From assembly GCF_033170385.1 (NCBI RefSeq), contig NZ_CP126170.1, forward strand, positions 3,558,001 to 3,622,000: a stretch of DNA of 64,000 nucleotides, in the 5' to 3' direction. Shown here in pieces: positions 56,521-64,000 of the stretch. Position 1 is the stretch's first letter. Each line of letters begins with the position of its first letter. Origin of the DNA: Xanthomonas rydalmerensis (GTDB taxonomy: Bacteria > Pseudomonadota > Gammaproteobacteria > Xanthomonadales > Xanthomonadaceae). Below the pieces are notes generated by a model. That model was not told where the DNA came from. It saw only the letters and a program-made list of their open reading frames with translations, and did not search any database. The translations under genes were made by a program, and so were the position numbers.

Positions 56521-58110
56521 ATGCGTTCGCCCCGTTTCCTGAAGCAGCGTGCGGTGTGTTGGCGGCGGTTGCCGCTGATCGCCGCGACGATCGGCCTGGC
56601 ACTGACCGCCACGCTGGCGCAGGCCGCCGACGTCAAGGTACGTGGCACCCTGCATGCCGACCGTCCAGGCGCCGCGGTGTCGCGCCACCTGTTCGGGCAG
56701 TTCGCCGAGCACCTGGGCAACGGCATCTACGGCGGGGTCTGGGTCGGCCCGGACTCGAAGATCCCCAATACCCGCGGCTACCGCAACGACGTGGTCGCCG
56801 CGCTGAAGGCACTGGACGTGCCCGACATCCGTTGGCCCGGCGGCTGCTTCGCCGACGAGTACCACTGGCGCGACGGCGTCGGTCCGCGCAACCAGCGTCC
56901 GACCAGCGTCAACACCCACTGGGGCGGCGTGGAGGAACCCAACAGCTTCGGCACCCACGAGTTCATGGACTTCACCGAACTGCTCGGCACGCAGGCCTAT
57001 GTGGCCGGCAATGTCGGCGATGCCGCACCGGACGAGATGGCGCAGTGGGTGGAGTACATGACCGCGCCCACGCGCTCGACCCTGGCCGAGCAGCGCCGCC
57101 GCAACGGCCGCCAGGACCCGTGGAAGGTGCCGTTCTTCGGCGTCGGCAACGAGCTGTGGGGCTGCGGCGGCAACATGCGCGCAGAGTACGCCGCCGACGT
57201 GTTCCGCCGTTACCAGACCTTCGTCAAGGCGCCGGCCGACCAGAAGATCATGAAGATCGCCCCCGGCCCCAGCGATGCCGACTACCACTGGACCGAGGTG
57301 ATGATGCGCGAGGCCGCCAAGTTCATGGACGGCCTCAGCCTGCACTACTACACCATCCCCGGCGGCTGGCCGCCGCGCGCCTCGTCCACCACGTTCGACG
57401 AGGCGGCCTGGATCGAGACGCTGTCGCGCACACTGCTGATGGACGAGCTGATCACCAAGCACAGCGCGATCATGGACAAGTACGACCCGGACAAGAAGGT
57501 CGCGCTGGTGGTCGACGAATGGGGCACCTGGTACAAGGGCCTGCCCGACGTGAACCCGGGGTTCCTGCGCCAGCAGAACACCTTGCGCGACGCACTGGTG
57601 GCCTCGCTCAACCTGGACATCTTCGTCCAGCACGCCGACCGCGTGCGCATGGCCAACATCGCGCAGATGGTCAACGTGCTGCAGGCGATGATCCTCACCG
57701 ACGGCGACAAGATGCTGCTCACGCCGACCTATCACGTCTTCATGCTGTACAAGCCCTACCAGGACGCGACCGCGCTGCCGCTGCAGATCAGCACGCCGGA
57801 CTACCGGCATGCCGGCTATACGGTGCCGGCGGTGCACGGCTCGGCGGTCCGGGCCAAGGACGGGCACGTGTATGTGGCGCTGACCAATCTGGACCCCAAC
57901 CGCAGCGCCGACGTCGCGGTCCAGGTCGACGGCGTGCAGGCGCGCGGCGTGGGCGGGCAGATCCTGACCGCGCCGACCATCGACGCGCTCAACACCTTCG
58001 CGCAGCCGCAGGCGGTGCGCCCGGCCGCGTTCCAGGGCGCGCGCCTGCAGGGCGGCACGCTGCAGGTGACGTTGCCGGCCAAGGCGATCGTGATGCTGAA
58101 GCTGCAGTAG
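56521..58110 (+). CDS. Alpha-L-arabinofuranosidase, GH51, secreted
   Basis: Removes terminal arabinofuranose from arabinan and arabinogalactan. Signal peptide ending LTATLAQAADV. Catalytic acid/base Glu in PFFGVGNELWGCGGNM and nucleophile Glu in ALVVDEWGTWYKG. Also FGQFAEHLGNGIYGGVWVG, RWPGGCFADEYHWRDGVGP and LHYYTIPG. The C-terminal beta domain is present. 529 residues. It complements the galactan operon at 11-17 kb for pectin side chains, though the two are 40 kb apart. Confidence 0.93.
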   Translation: MRSPRFLKQRAVCWRRLPLIAATIGLALTATLAQAADVKVRGTLHADRPGAAVSRHLFGQFAEHLGNGIYGGVWVGPDSKIPNTRGYRNDVVAALKALDVPDIRWPGGCFADEYHWRDGVGPRNQRPTSVNTHWGGVEEPNSFGTHEFMDFTELLGTQAYVAGNVGDAAPDEMAQWVEYMTAPTRSTLAEQRRRNGRQDPWKVPFFGVGNELWGCGGNMRAEYAADVFRRYQTFVKAPADQKIMKIAPGPSDADYHWTEVMMREAAKFMDGLSLHYYTIPGGWPPRASSTTFDEAAWIETLSRTLLMDELITKHSAIMDKYDPDKKVALVVDEWGTWYKGLPDVNPGFLRQQNTLRDALVASLNLDIFVQHADRVRMANIAQMVNVLQAMILTDGDKMLLTPTYHVFMLYKPYQDATALPLQISTPDYRHAGYTVPAVHGSAVRAKDGHVYVALTNLDPNRSADVAVQVDGVQARGVGGQILTAPTIDALNTFAQPQAVRPAAFQGARLQGGTLQVTLPAKAIVMLKLQ

Positions 58111-58133
58111 TCACAGGCCACTGCCGCGCTGCT

Positions 58134-58172
58134 AGCCCCTCTCCCGCCGGGAGAGGGGTTGGGGTGAGGGTC
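58134..58172. repeat. REP-type hairpin, dispersed copy of the 36.1-kb repeat
   Basis: CCCCTCTCCC-GCC-GGGAGAGGGG followed by TTGGGGTGAGGGT, nearly identical to the opening of each 142-bp unit at 36107. It starts about 25 bp after the arabinofuranosidase stop and could end that transcript. Confidence 0.85.
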
Positions 58173-58364
58173 TGTGCGCGCAGCACATCCATTCATCCCC
58201 AATCGCCGGCCGCCGATCGATAGCGTATGCGCGGAGCAGACCCAACTGCCAGCGCATCCATCGTCTCCCGCCCAGTGAGGGCGGCATGCGGCAATGCGCA
58301 CGGCGCACCAGCCCTCTCGCAGCAGAAGGATCTGGATTCCTGGGCGACATGCCGCGCTGCGCGC

Positions 58365-58847
58365 CTAGCCCTCCGGATCGGTCAGCAGCGCGAACAGCGA
58401 CTGCCCATCCGGCGCGATCAGGTCGCTGACCGCCCAGCAACCGTTGCCGCGACGCTGCAGTTCGATCTTGACCGAGCGCGCCCGCGCGGCGCGGCCGCCG
58501 AGCGCGAGCCGGTAGTCCATCCGCACCTCCACCACGGTGGCCTGCGACCCGCCCGAGACCAGGGTGAAGCTCGGCGCGCCCTGAATGTCGCCGTCCTGCG
58601 CGCTGGTCCACGGATCGAAGTCCAGGCGGCACACGCCCTCGCGCGCGGCGCAGCGCTGATCGGCCTGCAGCGCGTGCGCGAAGGACGGCGTCAGCAAGCC
58701 GTCCAGGTTCTGCGGCTGCCAGTAGAAATCGCGCGCCTTGTACAGGCGCTCGGCCATCTGCAGCGGCGTCGCGCATGCCGGCGGCTGCGCCGCGGCGAGT
58801 GCCGGCGACAGGGCAAGCAGGGTCAGGAGGGCAAGACGGCGATGCAT
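58365..58847 (-). CDS. Small secreted protein (DUF3828-like)
   Basis: Signal peptide (LALLTLLALSPALAAAQP). Mature part of about 140 residues with Cys at CATPL, QRCAAREGVC and GCWAV, so one or two disulfides are likely. WAVSDLIAPDGQSLFALL near the end resembles DUF3828-type domains. 160 residues. Single gene; function not known. Confidence 0.65.
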   Translation of the reverse strand: MHRRLALLTLLALSPALAAAQPPACATPLQMAERLYKARDFYWQPQNLDGLLTPSFAHALQADQRCAAREGVCRLDFDPWTSAQDGDIQGAPSFTLVSGGSQATVVEVRMDYRLALGGRAARARSVKIELQRRGNGCWAVSDLIAPDGQSLFALLTDPEG

Positions 58848-59006
58848 GGGCGGCTCCGGCGATCGGGGCCGGCTATGAAGCCCGGTTCGCGGCGTCGACG
58901 CAAGCGGTGCGCATCAGCATGGCGAACAAAATGTCGCGTGCCGTTGCCAGGATTGCGAGCGCCATCCACGCCCGCTTGGCGGCTGCATCACGGCGTTGCT
59001 TGCCGC

Positions 59007-59037
59007 AAAAAAAGAGGAGCCGGCGAACCGGCTCCTC
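59007..59037 (-). terminator. Intrinsic terminator of the EF-G-like gene
   Basis: Ten-pair stem GAGGAGCCGG/CCGGCTCCTC with CGAA loop (59014-59037), followed on the minus strand by seven T. Classical form, about 35 bp after the stop. Confidence 0.92.
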
Positions 59038-59071
59038 GTCCTCCTGCCGCATTGCCAGATGGCAATCCGGC

Positions 59072-61123
59072 TCACGCGGCCTTGACCGGTGCATAGCCGT
59101 CGAAGGTCATGCTCGCCGAGGCGCGTCCCTGGGTCAGCGAGCGCAACGCGGTGGCATAGGCCTGCAGTTGCGCCAGCGGCGCCTGCGCGACGACCTCGGC
59201 ATGGGCTCCGCGCTCTTCGATCGCCACGACGCGTCCCTCGCGCCGCTGCAGATCGCCGAGCACGTCGCCGACGCTGTGCGCCGGCGTCTCGATCGCCAAG
59301 GCCATCACCGGCTCCAGCAGCAGCGTCCCGGCCTGCGCCAGCGCCACCTTCACCGCTTCCGAGGCCGCGCGCTGGAACGCCAGGTCCGACGAATCCACCG
59401 CATGCGCCTGGCCATCGACCAGTACCACCTCCACGCCGACCACCGGGTAGCCACGCGGACCTTGCGCCAGCGCCGCGCGCACGCCCTTCTCGGTCGCGGC
59501 GACGAAGGCCTTCGGCACCACGCCGCCACGGCTGCGGTCGACGAAGGTCACCGCACCGTCCGCACGCGGCAGCACATCCAGCACCACCTGCGCGAACTGG
59601 CCCTGGCCGCCGTTCTGCTTGGACAGCCGCGCCGCCACGCCCAGCGTGGCCGCACGCGGCGTTTCCTGGTAGGCCACGCGCGGCGCACCGGTGCGCACGT
59701 CCACGTGCCACTCGCTGCGCAGGCGCTCGACCATCACCTCCAGGTGCAGCTCGCCCATGCCCCAGATCACCGCTTCGCCGGTCTCCGGATCGCTGTCGAC
59801 GCGGAACGAGGGATCCTCCTGCGCCAGCCGCGCCAGGCCCTGTCCCAGCCGCACCAGCTCGGCCGCGTTGGCCGCGCCGAGCCGCCACGCCAGCACCGGC
59901 GGTTGCGTGCGGATGCGCTCCAGCACCCATCGCGCCTGCACGCCGCTGAGCGTCTCGCCGCTGACCGCGTCCTTCCAGCCGAGCACGGCGACGATCTCGC
60001 CGGCCTGGGCCTGGTCCACGTCGTGGGTCCGCTGCGCCTGCACCACCGCCAGCCGACCGACCCGGCGTGGCCGCCGCGCATGCGACGTCCACACCGTGTC
60101 GCCGACGCGCAAGGTGCCCGAATACACGCGCACGAAGGCCAACGGCCCCTGCGCGGTATGCGCGAACTTGAACACCAGCGCCGCCAGCGGACCGGATGGA
60201 TCCGGCGCCAGCAACGTGTCGTGTCCATCCTCGGCGTCGGCGTCGGGGCTGGCGGCGACCGGCGGGCGGTCCAACGGCGACGGCAACCAGTCGACGATCG
60301 CGTCCAGCAACGGCTCGATGCCTTTGCGCTTGAACGCCGATCCGGCCAGCACCGGCACACCGGCGCCGGCCAGGGTGGCCCGGCGCAAGGCGGCGCGCAG
60401 CAGCTCGGCGTCGATCGTGCGTTCCTCGAGATAGGCCTGCGCCAGCGCCTCGTCGTGTTCGGCCACGGCGGCGATCAACTGCTCGCGCGCGTCCGCGAAC
60501 GCGGCTGCCTCGGCGGCATGCCAGGCGCGCGTGTGCAATTTTCCCTCGTCGTCCCAGGTCAGCAGGCGGCCGCCGACCAGGTCGCTCCAGCCGTCGAAAC
60601 CGGAGTCGCCCGGCACCGGCACGCCGACCGCCCAGACCGTCGCGTCGAGCTTGCTGCGCAACTGCGCCAGTACGCCGTCGAACGAGGCGCCGGCACGGTC
60701 CATCTTGTTGACGAACGCGAGCATCGGCACGCCGTGGCGACGCGCCTGCCGCCACACGGTTTCCGACTGCGGCTGCACGCCGTCGACCGCGGAGAACACC
60801 GCGACCGCGCCGTCGAGCACGCGCAGCGAGCGTTCCACCTCGATCGCGAAATCGATGTGTCCGGGCGTGTCGATCAGGGTCAGGCGATGCGCCGGCTGCC
60901 CGGCCGGCGCCCAGTGCACCTGCACGGCGGACGCGCCGATGCTGATGCCGCGCGCGCGCTCGATGTCCGAGAAGTCGGTGGTGGCGGCACCGTCATGGAC
61001 TTCGCCGAGACGATGGATCGCACCGGCGGCCCACAGCAGGCGTTCGGTGAGGGTGGTCTTGCCGGCGTCGATGTGGGCGATGATGCCGAGATTGCGCCAG
61101 CGGGAAAGGGTATTCGTGTTCAT
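59072..61123 (-). CDS. Second elongation factor G (EF-G2-like) translational GTPase
   Basis: EF-G-type GTPase outside the usual str operon. G1 AHIDAGKTTLTERLL, EF-G-type VHDGAATTD, G2 RARGISIGASA, G3 DTPGHIDF, G4 NKMDRAG, G5 AGSAFKRKG. Domains II to V follow, ending SASMTFDGYAPV. In domain IV the usual GGRGQYG reads NGGQGQFAQV. 683 residues from ATG 61123; an in-frame ATG at 61162 lies in the leader hairpin and is less likely. A short leader peptide and hairpin precede it. EF-G paralogues may act in recycling, stress or drug protection; which applies here is unknown. There is no TetR or drug-resistance context. Confidence 0.88.
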   Translation of the reverse strand: MNTNTLSRWRNLGIIAHIDAGKTTLTERLLWAAGAIHRLGEVHDGAATTDFSDIERARGISIGASAVQVHWAPAGQPAHRLTLIDTPGHIDFAIEVERSLRVLDGAVAVFSAVDGVQPQSETVWRQARRHGVPMLAFVNKMDRAGASFDGVLAQLRSKLDATVWAVGVPVPGDSGFDGWSDLVGGRLLTWDDEGKLHTRAWHAAEAAAFADAREQLIAAVAEHDEALAQAYLEERTIDAELLRAALRRATLAGAGVPVLAGSAFKRKGIEPLLDAIVDWLPSPLDRPPVAASPDADAEDGHDTLLAPDPSGPLAALVFKFAHTAQGPLAFVRVYSGTLRVGDTVWTSHARRPRRVGRLAVVQAQRTHDVDQAQAGEIVAVLGWKDAVSGETLSGVQARWVLERIRTQPPVLAWRLGAANAAELVRLGQGLARLAQEDPSFRVDSDPETGEAVIWGMGELHLEVMVERLRSEWHVDVRTGAPRVAYQETPRAATLGVAARLSKQNGGQGQFAQVVLDVLPRADGAVTFVDRSRGGVVPKAFVAATEKGVRAALAQGPRGYPVVGVEVVLVDGQAHAVDSSDLAFQRAASEAVKVALAQAGTLLLEPVMALAIETPAHSVGDVLGDLQRREGRVVAIEERGAHAEVVAQAPLAQLQAYATALRSLTQGRASASMTFDGYAPVKAA

Positions 61124-61133
61124 GAGAGAGGTT

Positions 61134-61237
61134 CCGCATTGCCAACGCTGGGGAAGCCGCATGCCCCGGTTGGCGAGGCGGGCATGCGGCTAGGTTTCGG
61201 GTTCGGCGGCGTAGTGCATGGCACGTTCTCCTTGTCG
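61134..61237 (-). promoter_or_regulatory. Leader with hairpin before the EF-G-like gene (possible translational switch)
   Basis: On the minus strand, a strong ribosome site AAGGAG (near 61228-61233) precedes a nine-codon leader. An 11-bp perfect stem (61156-61166 with 61180-61190; GCCGCATGCCC and its complement) starts at the leader stop codon. A near-copy of the stem's second arm, GGCAATGCGG, lies at 61143-61134 just before the EF-G start. It could pair with the first arm instead. This gives two mutually exclusive structures, one covering the region before the EF-G start codon. Structure not computed. Confidence 0.5.
61190..61219 (-). CDS. Leader peptide MHYAAEPET
   Basis: Nine residues and TAG. 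The ribosome site is far better than that of the EF-G gene, AAGGAG eight bases before ATG. The stop codon overlaps the start of a stable hairpin. This layout is typical of leader peptides that sense ribosome movement, as for TetM-like or antibiotic-resistance genes. It is too short for any homology. Confidence 0.5.
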   Translation of the reverse strand: MHYAAEPET

Positions 61238-61271
61238 TGTCGGAACAGTGGAACAGCGAAAAACAGGCAAT

Positions 61272-61294
61272 AAAAAAGCACCCATCGGGTGCTT
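61272..61294 (-). terminator. Intrinsic terminator upstream of the EF-G leader
   Basis: Stem GCACCC/GGGTGC with ATC loop, followed on the minus strand by TTTTTTA. It lies 53 bp upstream of the leader peptide and points toward EF-G. It either ends the M19 dipeptidase transcript from 61578 or acts as a second-level attenuator of EF-G. Confidence 0.75.
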
Positions 61295-61577
61295 GTCTGC
61301 GTCGGATCGGCGATGGCCGGCGTTAGCGCACGGCGTCGACCACTCCTTCAGGCAGGCGCACCCGGCCTGCGCTGACGCGCAGGGCGTTGGGCAATATCAG
61401 CAGCGGTGCGTGGGCCATGGCGGCGTGGGCGTTCGAGGAAATGTGGCCGCAAGTCTGGACCTGTGCGAGGACCCGGTCAATGCGGGCGGCGCGTTGCCGC
61501 TGGAACGGTGAACGCCGCTGTTTGCAACGCACCACCTACCGTGGCGTCACGCCAGGCCAATTGCGCACTGCACAGCG
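61295..61577. other. Gap between the terminator and dipeptidase
   Basis: No convincing gene. A 70-codon frame on the minus strand (61323-61535) ends before the terminator but has no clear ribosome site or family. Nothing else is recognised. Confidence 0.5.
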
Positions 61578-62708
61578 TCACACGCTCCAGATCTCGCCAA
61601 AGACCCGCTCGAAGTTCAGGCCCAGCACCTTTTCGGCGACGCGGGCGCCGTAGCCCTGGCGCAGCAACGCGTCGGCGACGCGTTCGAGTTTGCGCGGAGT
61701 GTTGGCATCGGGCAGGTAGGGCAGACGGTTCTCGCCCGGGGCGCCGATGCCATCGCGGCGCCGCTGCACCAGGTCCGCGGCGAAGGCGCGCCGGTCCTCG
61801 TCGGTAATCGGGAAAAACAGCGAGTCGGTGCCGATACCGACATGGTCCTCGCCGCAGACGTCGAGAGCGTGCTGCAGGTGACGCATGTAGTCGGCCAGCT
61901 GCGGCTGGCGGCGGTCCTCGGTCAGGAACGGCAGCATGTAGACGCCCATCACCCCGCCCTTGTCGGCCAGCGCGCGCAGCTCGGCGTCCTGCTTGTTGCG
62001 CGGATGCGCGAACACCGCGGCGCATCCGGCATGGGTGATGACCGGCGGGCGCTGCGACAGGGCGATGCCATCGCGCGTGGTCTGCAGGTTGCAATGGCTG
62101 AGATCCAGCGCCACCCCGAGCCGGTTCATGCGCGCGACCGCGTCGCGGCCGAGCGCGGTGACGCCGCCCGCGTCGCCGTCCAGGCAGCCCACGCCGAACG
62201 GCGTGGTGCGGTTGTAGGTCAGTTGCATGACCCGCACCCCGAGCTGGCGGAACAGGTCGATGCGCGCGGGCTTGTCCTCCAGCATCGCCGCCGACTCGAA
62301 GGAGAAGATCAACGCGACGCGCCCCTCGCGCTTGGCGCGACGCAGGTCGGCTGGCTGCAGCACCTTGAGGAAGTGCTGCGGCTCGCGTTCGACCAGCGCC
62401 TGCGCGGCGGCGATGTCCTGCACGGCGGTCTCGAAGTCGCCCGCCGCACCGCCCAGCGTTGTCTTCAGCACCGATACGCCGGAGTCGCGCAGTTGCTGCA
62501 GCAGTTGCGGCGCATCCGCGCCAGCGAACACCTCCCCGATCGACGCCAAGGCATTGGCATCCAGCACCAATGTGCGCCGGTACAGCGCATCGGCGCCGCT
62601 CGCATCGGCAGTGGCGGCGCCCGCGATGGCGGCCCCGGGCCGCAGGCCGGCCACGGCGCCTGCGGCCACGGCGCCCAGGCATTGCCGCCGCGTCCATCCC
62701 TTGCTCAT
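61578..62708 (-). CDS. Membrane dipeptidase-like protein (M19), atypical metal site
   Basis: Zinc dipeptidase family, exported. Twin-arginine-like start, MSKGWTRRQCLGAVAAGAVAGL. Conserved marks: FSFESAAML (Glu bridging metal), LDLSHCN, VITHAGCAAVFAHPRNKQDAELRALADKGGVMGV and HVGIGTDSLF. The first metal motif, normally H-x-D in DGHND, reads LDANALA, so one or more zinc ligands are missing. Activity may be lost or the metal changed. 376 residues. Followed by a terminator-bearing gap before EF-G. Confidence 0.82.
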   Translation of the reverse strand: MSKGWTRRQCLGAVAAGAVAGLRPGAAIAGAATADASGADALYRRTLVLDANALASIGEVFAGADAPQLLQQLRDSGVSVLKTTLGGAAGDFETAVQDIAAAQALVEREPQHFLKVLQPADLRRAKREGRVALIFSFESAAMLEDKPARIDLFRQLGVRVMQLTYNRTTPFGVGCLDGDAGGVTALGRDAVARMNRLGVALDLSHCNLQTTRDGIALSQRPPVITHAGCAAVFAHPRNKQDAELRALADKGGVMGVYMLPFLTEDRRQPQLADYMRHLQHALDVCGEDHVGIGTDSLFFPITDEDRRAFAADLVQRRRDGIGAPGENRLPYLPDANTPRKLERVADALLRQGYGARVAEKVLGLNFERVFGEIWSV

Positions 62709-62887
62709 CGCTTCGTTCCCCGGTGCGTCCTGCGGTGTCGGCGCGCGTGCGTGCCGTCATGCGCGATGCGGCGCGCGCGAGGCACCATACCGCAAACGCG
62801 CCCCGCTCCACCACGTGGCGCGGCAGCCGCATGGATTTCGCGGCGCCGGCCTCCTATCATCCGCCGACACTTCCAGGACGGCCGCCC

Positions 62888-64000
62888 ATGACTACCCCGC
62901 AGATGTCGGTGTATTTCTTTCTGCAGGCAGCGGCGATCCTGCTGGCGTGCCGCCTGGTCGGCCTGCTGGCCAAGCGCCTGGGACAGCCGCAGGTGGTCGG
63001 CGAGATGATCGCCGGCGTCGCGCTGGGGCCGTCGCTGTTCGGCGCGCTGCTGCCGGACCTGCAGCAGGCGCTGTTTCCCAAGCCGACCCTGGACATGCTG
63101 TACGTGGCGGCGCAGTTCGGCGTCGGCCTGTACATGTTCCTGGTCGGTACCGATTTCCGTGGCGAGCACTTCCGCACGCGCTACCGCAGCGCGATGGGCG
63201 TGTCGCTGGCCGGCATCGCGGTGCCGTTCGTGCTGGCCTTCGTGCTGGCGCCGTGGCTGCTGCACGTGCCGGGGCTGTTCTCGGCCAAGGCCAAGCTGCT
63301 GGAGGCCTCGCTGTTCCTGGGCGCGGCCATCGCCATCACCGCGTTCCCGATGCTGGCGCGGATCATCCACGAGCGCGGCCTCACCGGCAGCCCGCTGGGC
63401 ACGCTGGCGCTGACCGCCGGCGCGGTCGACGACGCCGCGGCCTGGTGCATCCTCGCGGTGGTGTTGGCCAGCTTCGGCGGCAGTTGGGGCAGCGCCTATC
63501 TGGCGATCGGCGGCGGCGTGGGCTACGCGCTGTTCATGATGCTGGTCGGCCGCCATTGGCTGCGCCGCCTGGCCGACCACGTGCGCCCCGACCAGCCGTT
63601 GAGCGCAGGCGTGCTCGCGGTGGTGCTGATGCTGTTCTGCGTCAGCGCCTGGGCGATGGACGCCATTGGCATCCACGCGGTGTTCGGCGGTTTCCTGCTC
63701 GGTGCCTGCCTGCCCAAGGGCGCGCTGACCGAGAAGCTGCGCGAGCAGTTGCAGCCGTTCGTGGTGGTGTTCCTGCTGCCGATGTTCTTCACCTTCTCCG
63801 GGCTCAAGACCGAGCTGAGCGTGCTGCTGGACCCGCAGATCCTGCTGGCCGCCGGCGTGGTGCTGCTGGCCTCGTTCCTGGGCAAGGGCATCGCCTGCTG
63901 GGCCGCGGCGCGGATCAGCGGCGAGAACAACCACAATGCGATGGCGATCGGCGCACTGATGAACGCGCGCGGCCTGATGGAGCTGATCATCATCAACATC
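62888..64000 (+). CDS. CPA2-family cation:proton antiporter (KefB-like), truncated by window end
   Basis: Inner-membrane Na+ or K+/H+ exchanger. At least ten hydrophobic segments are visible, with LAKRLGQPQVVGEMIAGVALGPSLFG and the ion-site region GAAIAITAFPMLARIIHERG and LTAGAVDDAAAWCILAVV (paired Asp). The frame is still open at base 64000 after 371 codons; a C-terminal regulatory domain may lie outside. Start at 62888, which follows a weak ribosome site. Confidence 0.88.
   Translation, partial: MTTPQMSVYFFLQAAAILLACRLVGLLAKRLGQPQVVGEMIAGVALGPSLFGALLPDLQQALFPKPTLDMLYVAAQFGVGLYMFLVGTDFRGEHFRTRYRSAMGVSLAGIAVPFVLAFVLAPWLLHVPGLFSAKAKLLEASLFLGAAIAITAFPMLARIIHERGLTGSPLGTLALTAGAVDDAAAWCILAVVLASFGGSWGSAYLAIGGGVGYALFMMLVGRHWLRRLADHVRPDQPLSAGVLAVVLMLFCVSAWAMDAIGIHAVFGGFLLGACLPKGALTEKLREQLQPFVVVFLLPMFFTFSGLKTELSVLLDPQILLAAGVVLLASFLGKGIACWAAARISGENNHNAMAIGALMNARGLMELIIINI

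Noticed and set aside
61323..61535. 70-codon minus-strand frame before the EF-G terminator
   Set aside because: No ribosome site and no recognised family; listed only as part of the gap.

Overview
The window is high-GC bacterial chromosome from a gammaproteobacterium of the family Xanthomonadaceae, most likely Xanthomonas. The basis is the codon and protein character, the many TonB-dependent receptors beside polysaccharide hydrolases, the rpoE-rseA-degP order, and the short repeat families built around the core GTAGGAGCGGCTTCAGCC. No phage, insertion sequence, CRISPR array, tRNA or rRNA was seen. Functions are read from sequence by eye and no database search was run.

Layout. 1-3.0 kb (minus): envelope-stress unit rpoE-rseA-degP with a sigma-E type promoter. 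3.2-5.3 kb: fadB/fadJ-like beta-oxidation gene. 5.3-10.5 kb: repeats, a His-rich zinc/cobalt CDF exporter, a secreted DUF4142 protein, an SDR oxidoreductase, and a YeiH-type exporter divergent from its LysR regulator. 10.5-17.3 kb: galactan utilisation operon (TonB receptor, GH53 endo-galactanase, GH2 beta-galactosidase). 17.9-23.1 kb: a tightly coupled four-gene operon of a ferritin-like protein with a Cys-rich tail, an MNIO (DUF692) iron oxidase, a DUF2063 partner and a pyruvoyl (PSD-like) decarboxylase. It looks like an undescribed peptide- or protein-modifying system. 23.4-29.6 kb (minus): FecI/FecR, an STN-type TonB receptor and a PhoD phosphatase. 29.8-31.4 kb: an uncharacterised lipoprotein/exported-protein pair. 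31.8-36.1 kb: a GGDEF cyclase and mutS. 36.1-36.4 kb: a 142-bp tandem repeat. 36.5-37.9 kb: a GST and a WYL regulator. 38.2-41.5 kb: a membrane-anchored ClpB-like AAA+ protein whose C-terminus is a release-factor-2 fold lacking the GGQ domain. 41.6-44.1 kb: katG with an OxyR-type site. 44.4-46.9 kb: hslR and a MATE exporter. 47.1-54.1 kb (minus): ffh and rpsP-rimM-trmD-rplS, separated by three unrelated genes. 54.2-58.1 kb: a CcsA/HemX-like protein, aldose 1-epimerase and a GH51 arabinofuranosidase. 58.4-61.2 kb: a small secreted protein and a second EF-G preceded by a short leader peptide and hairpin. 61.6-64 kb: an M19-like dipeptidase and the start of a CPA2 antiporter.

The genes together show a plant-polysaccharide scavenger: galactan and arabinan side chains of pectin, organic phosphate, and oxidative-stress defence. 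Two loci stand out as poorly explained: the MNIO/Cys-tail/decarboxylase operon and the AAA+-RF2 fusion. The EF-G leader is a third, smaller candidate.
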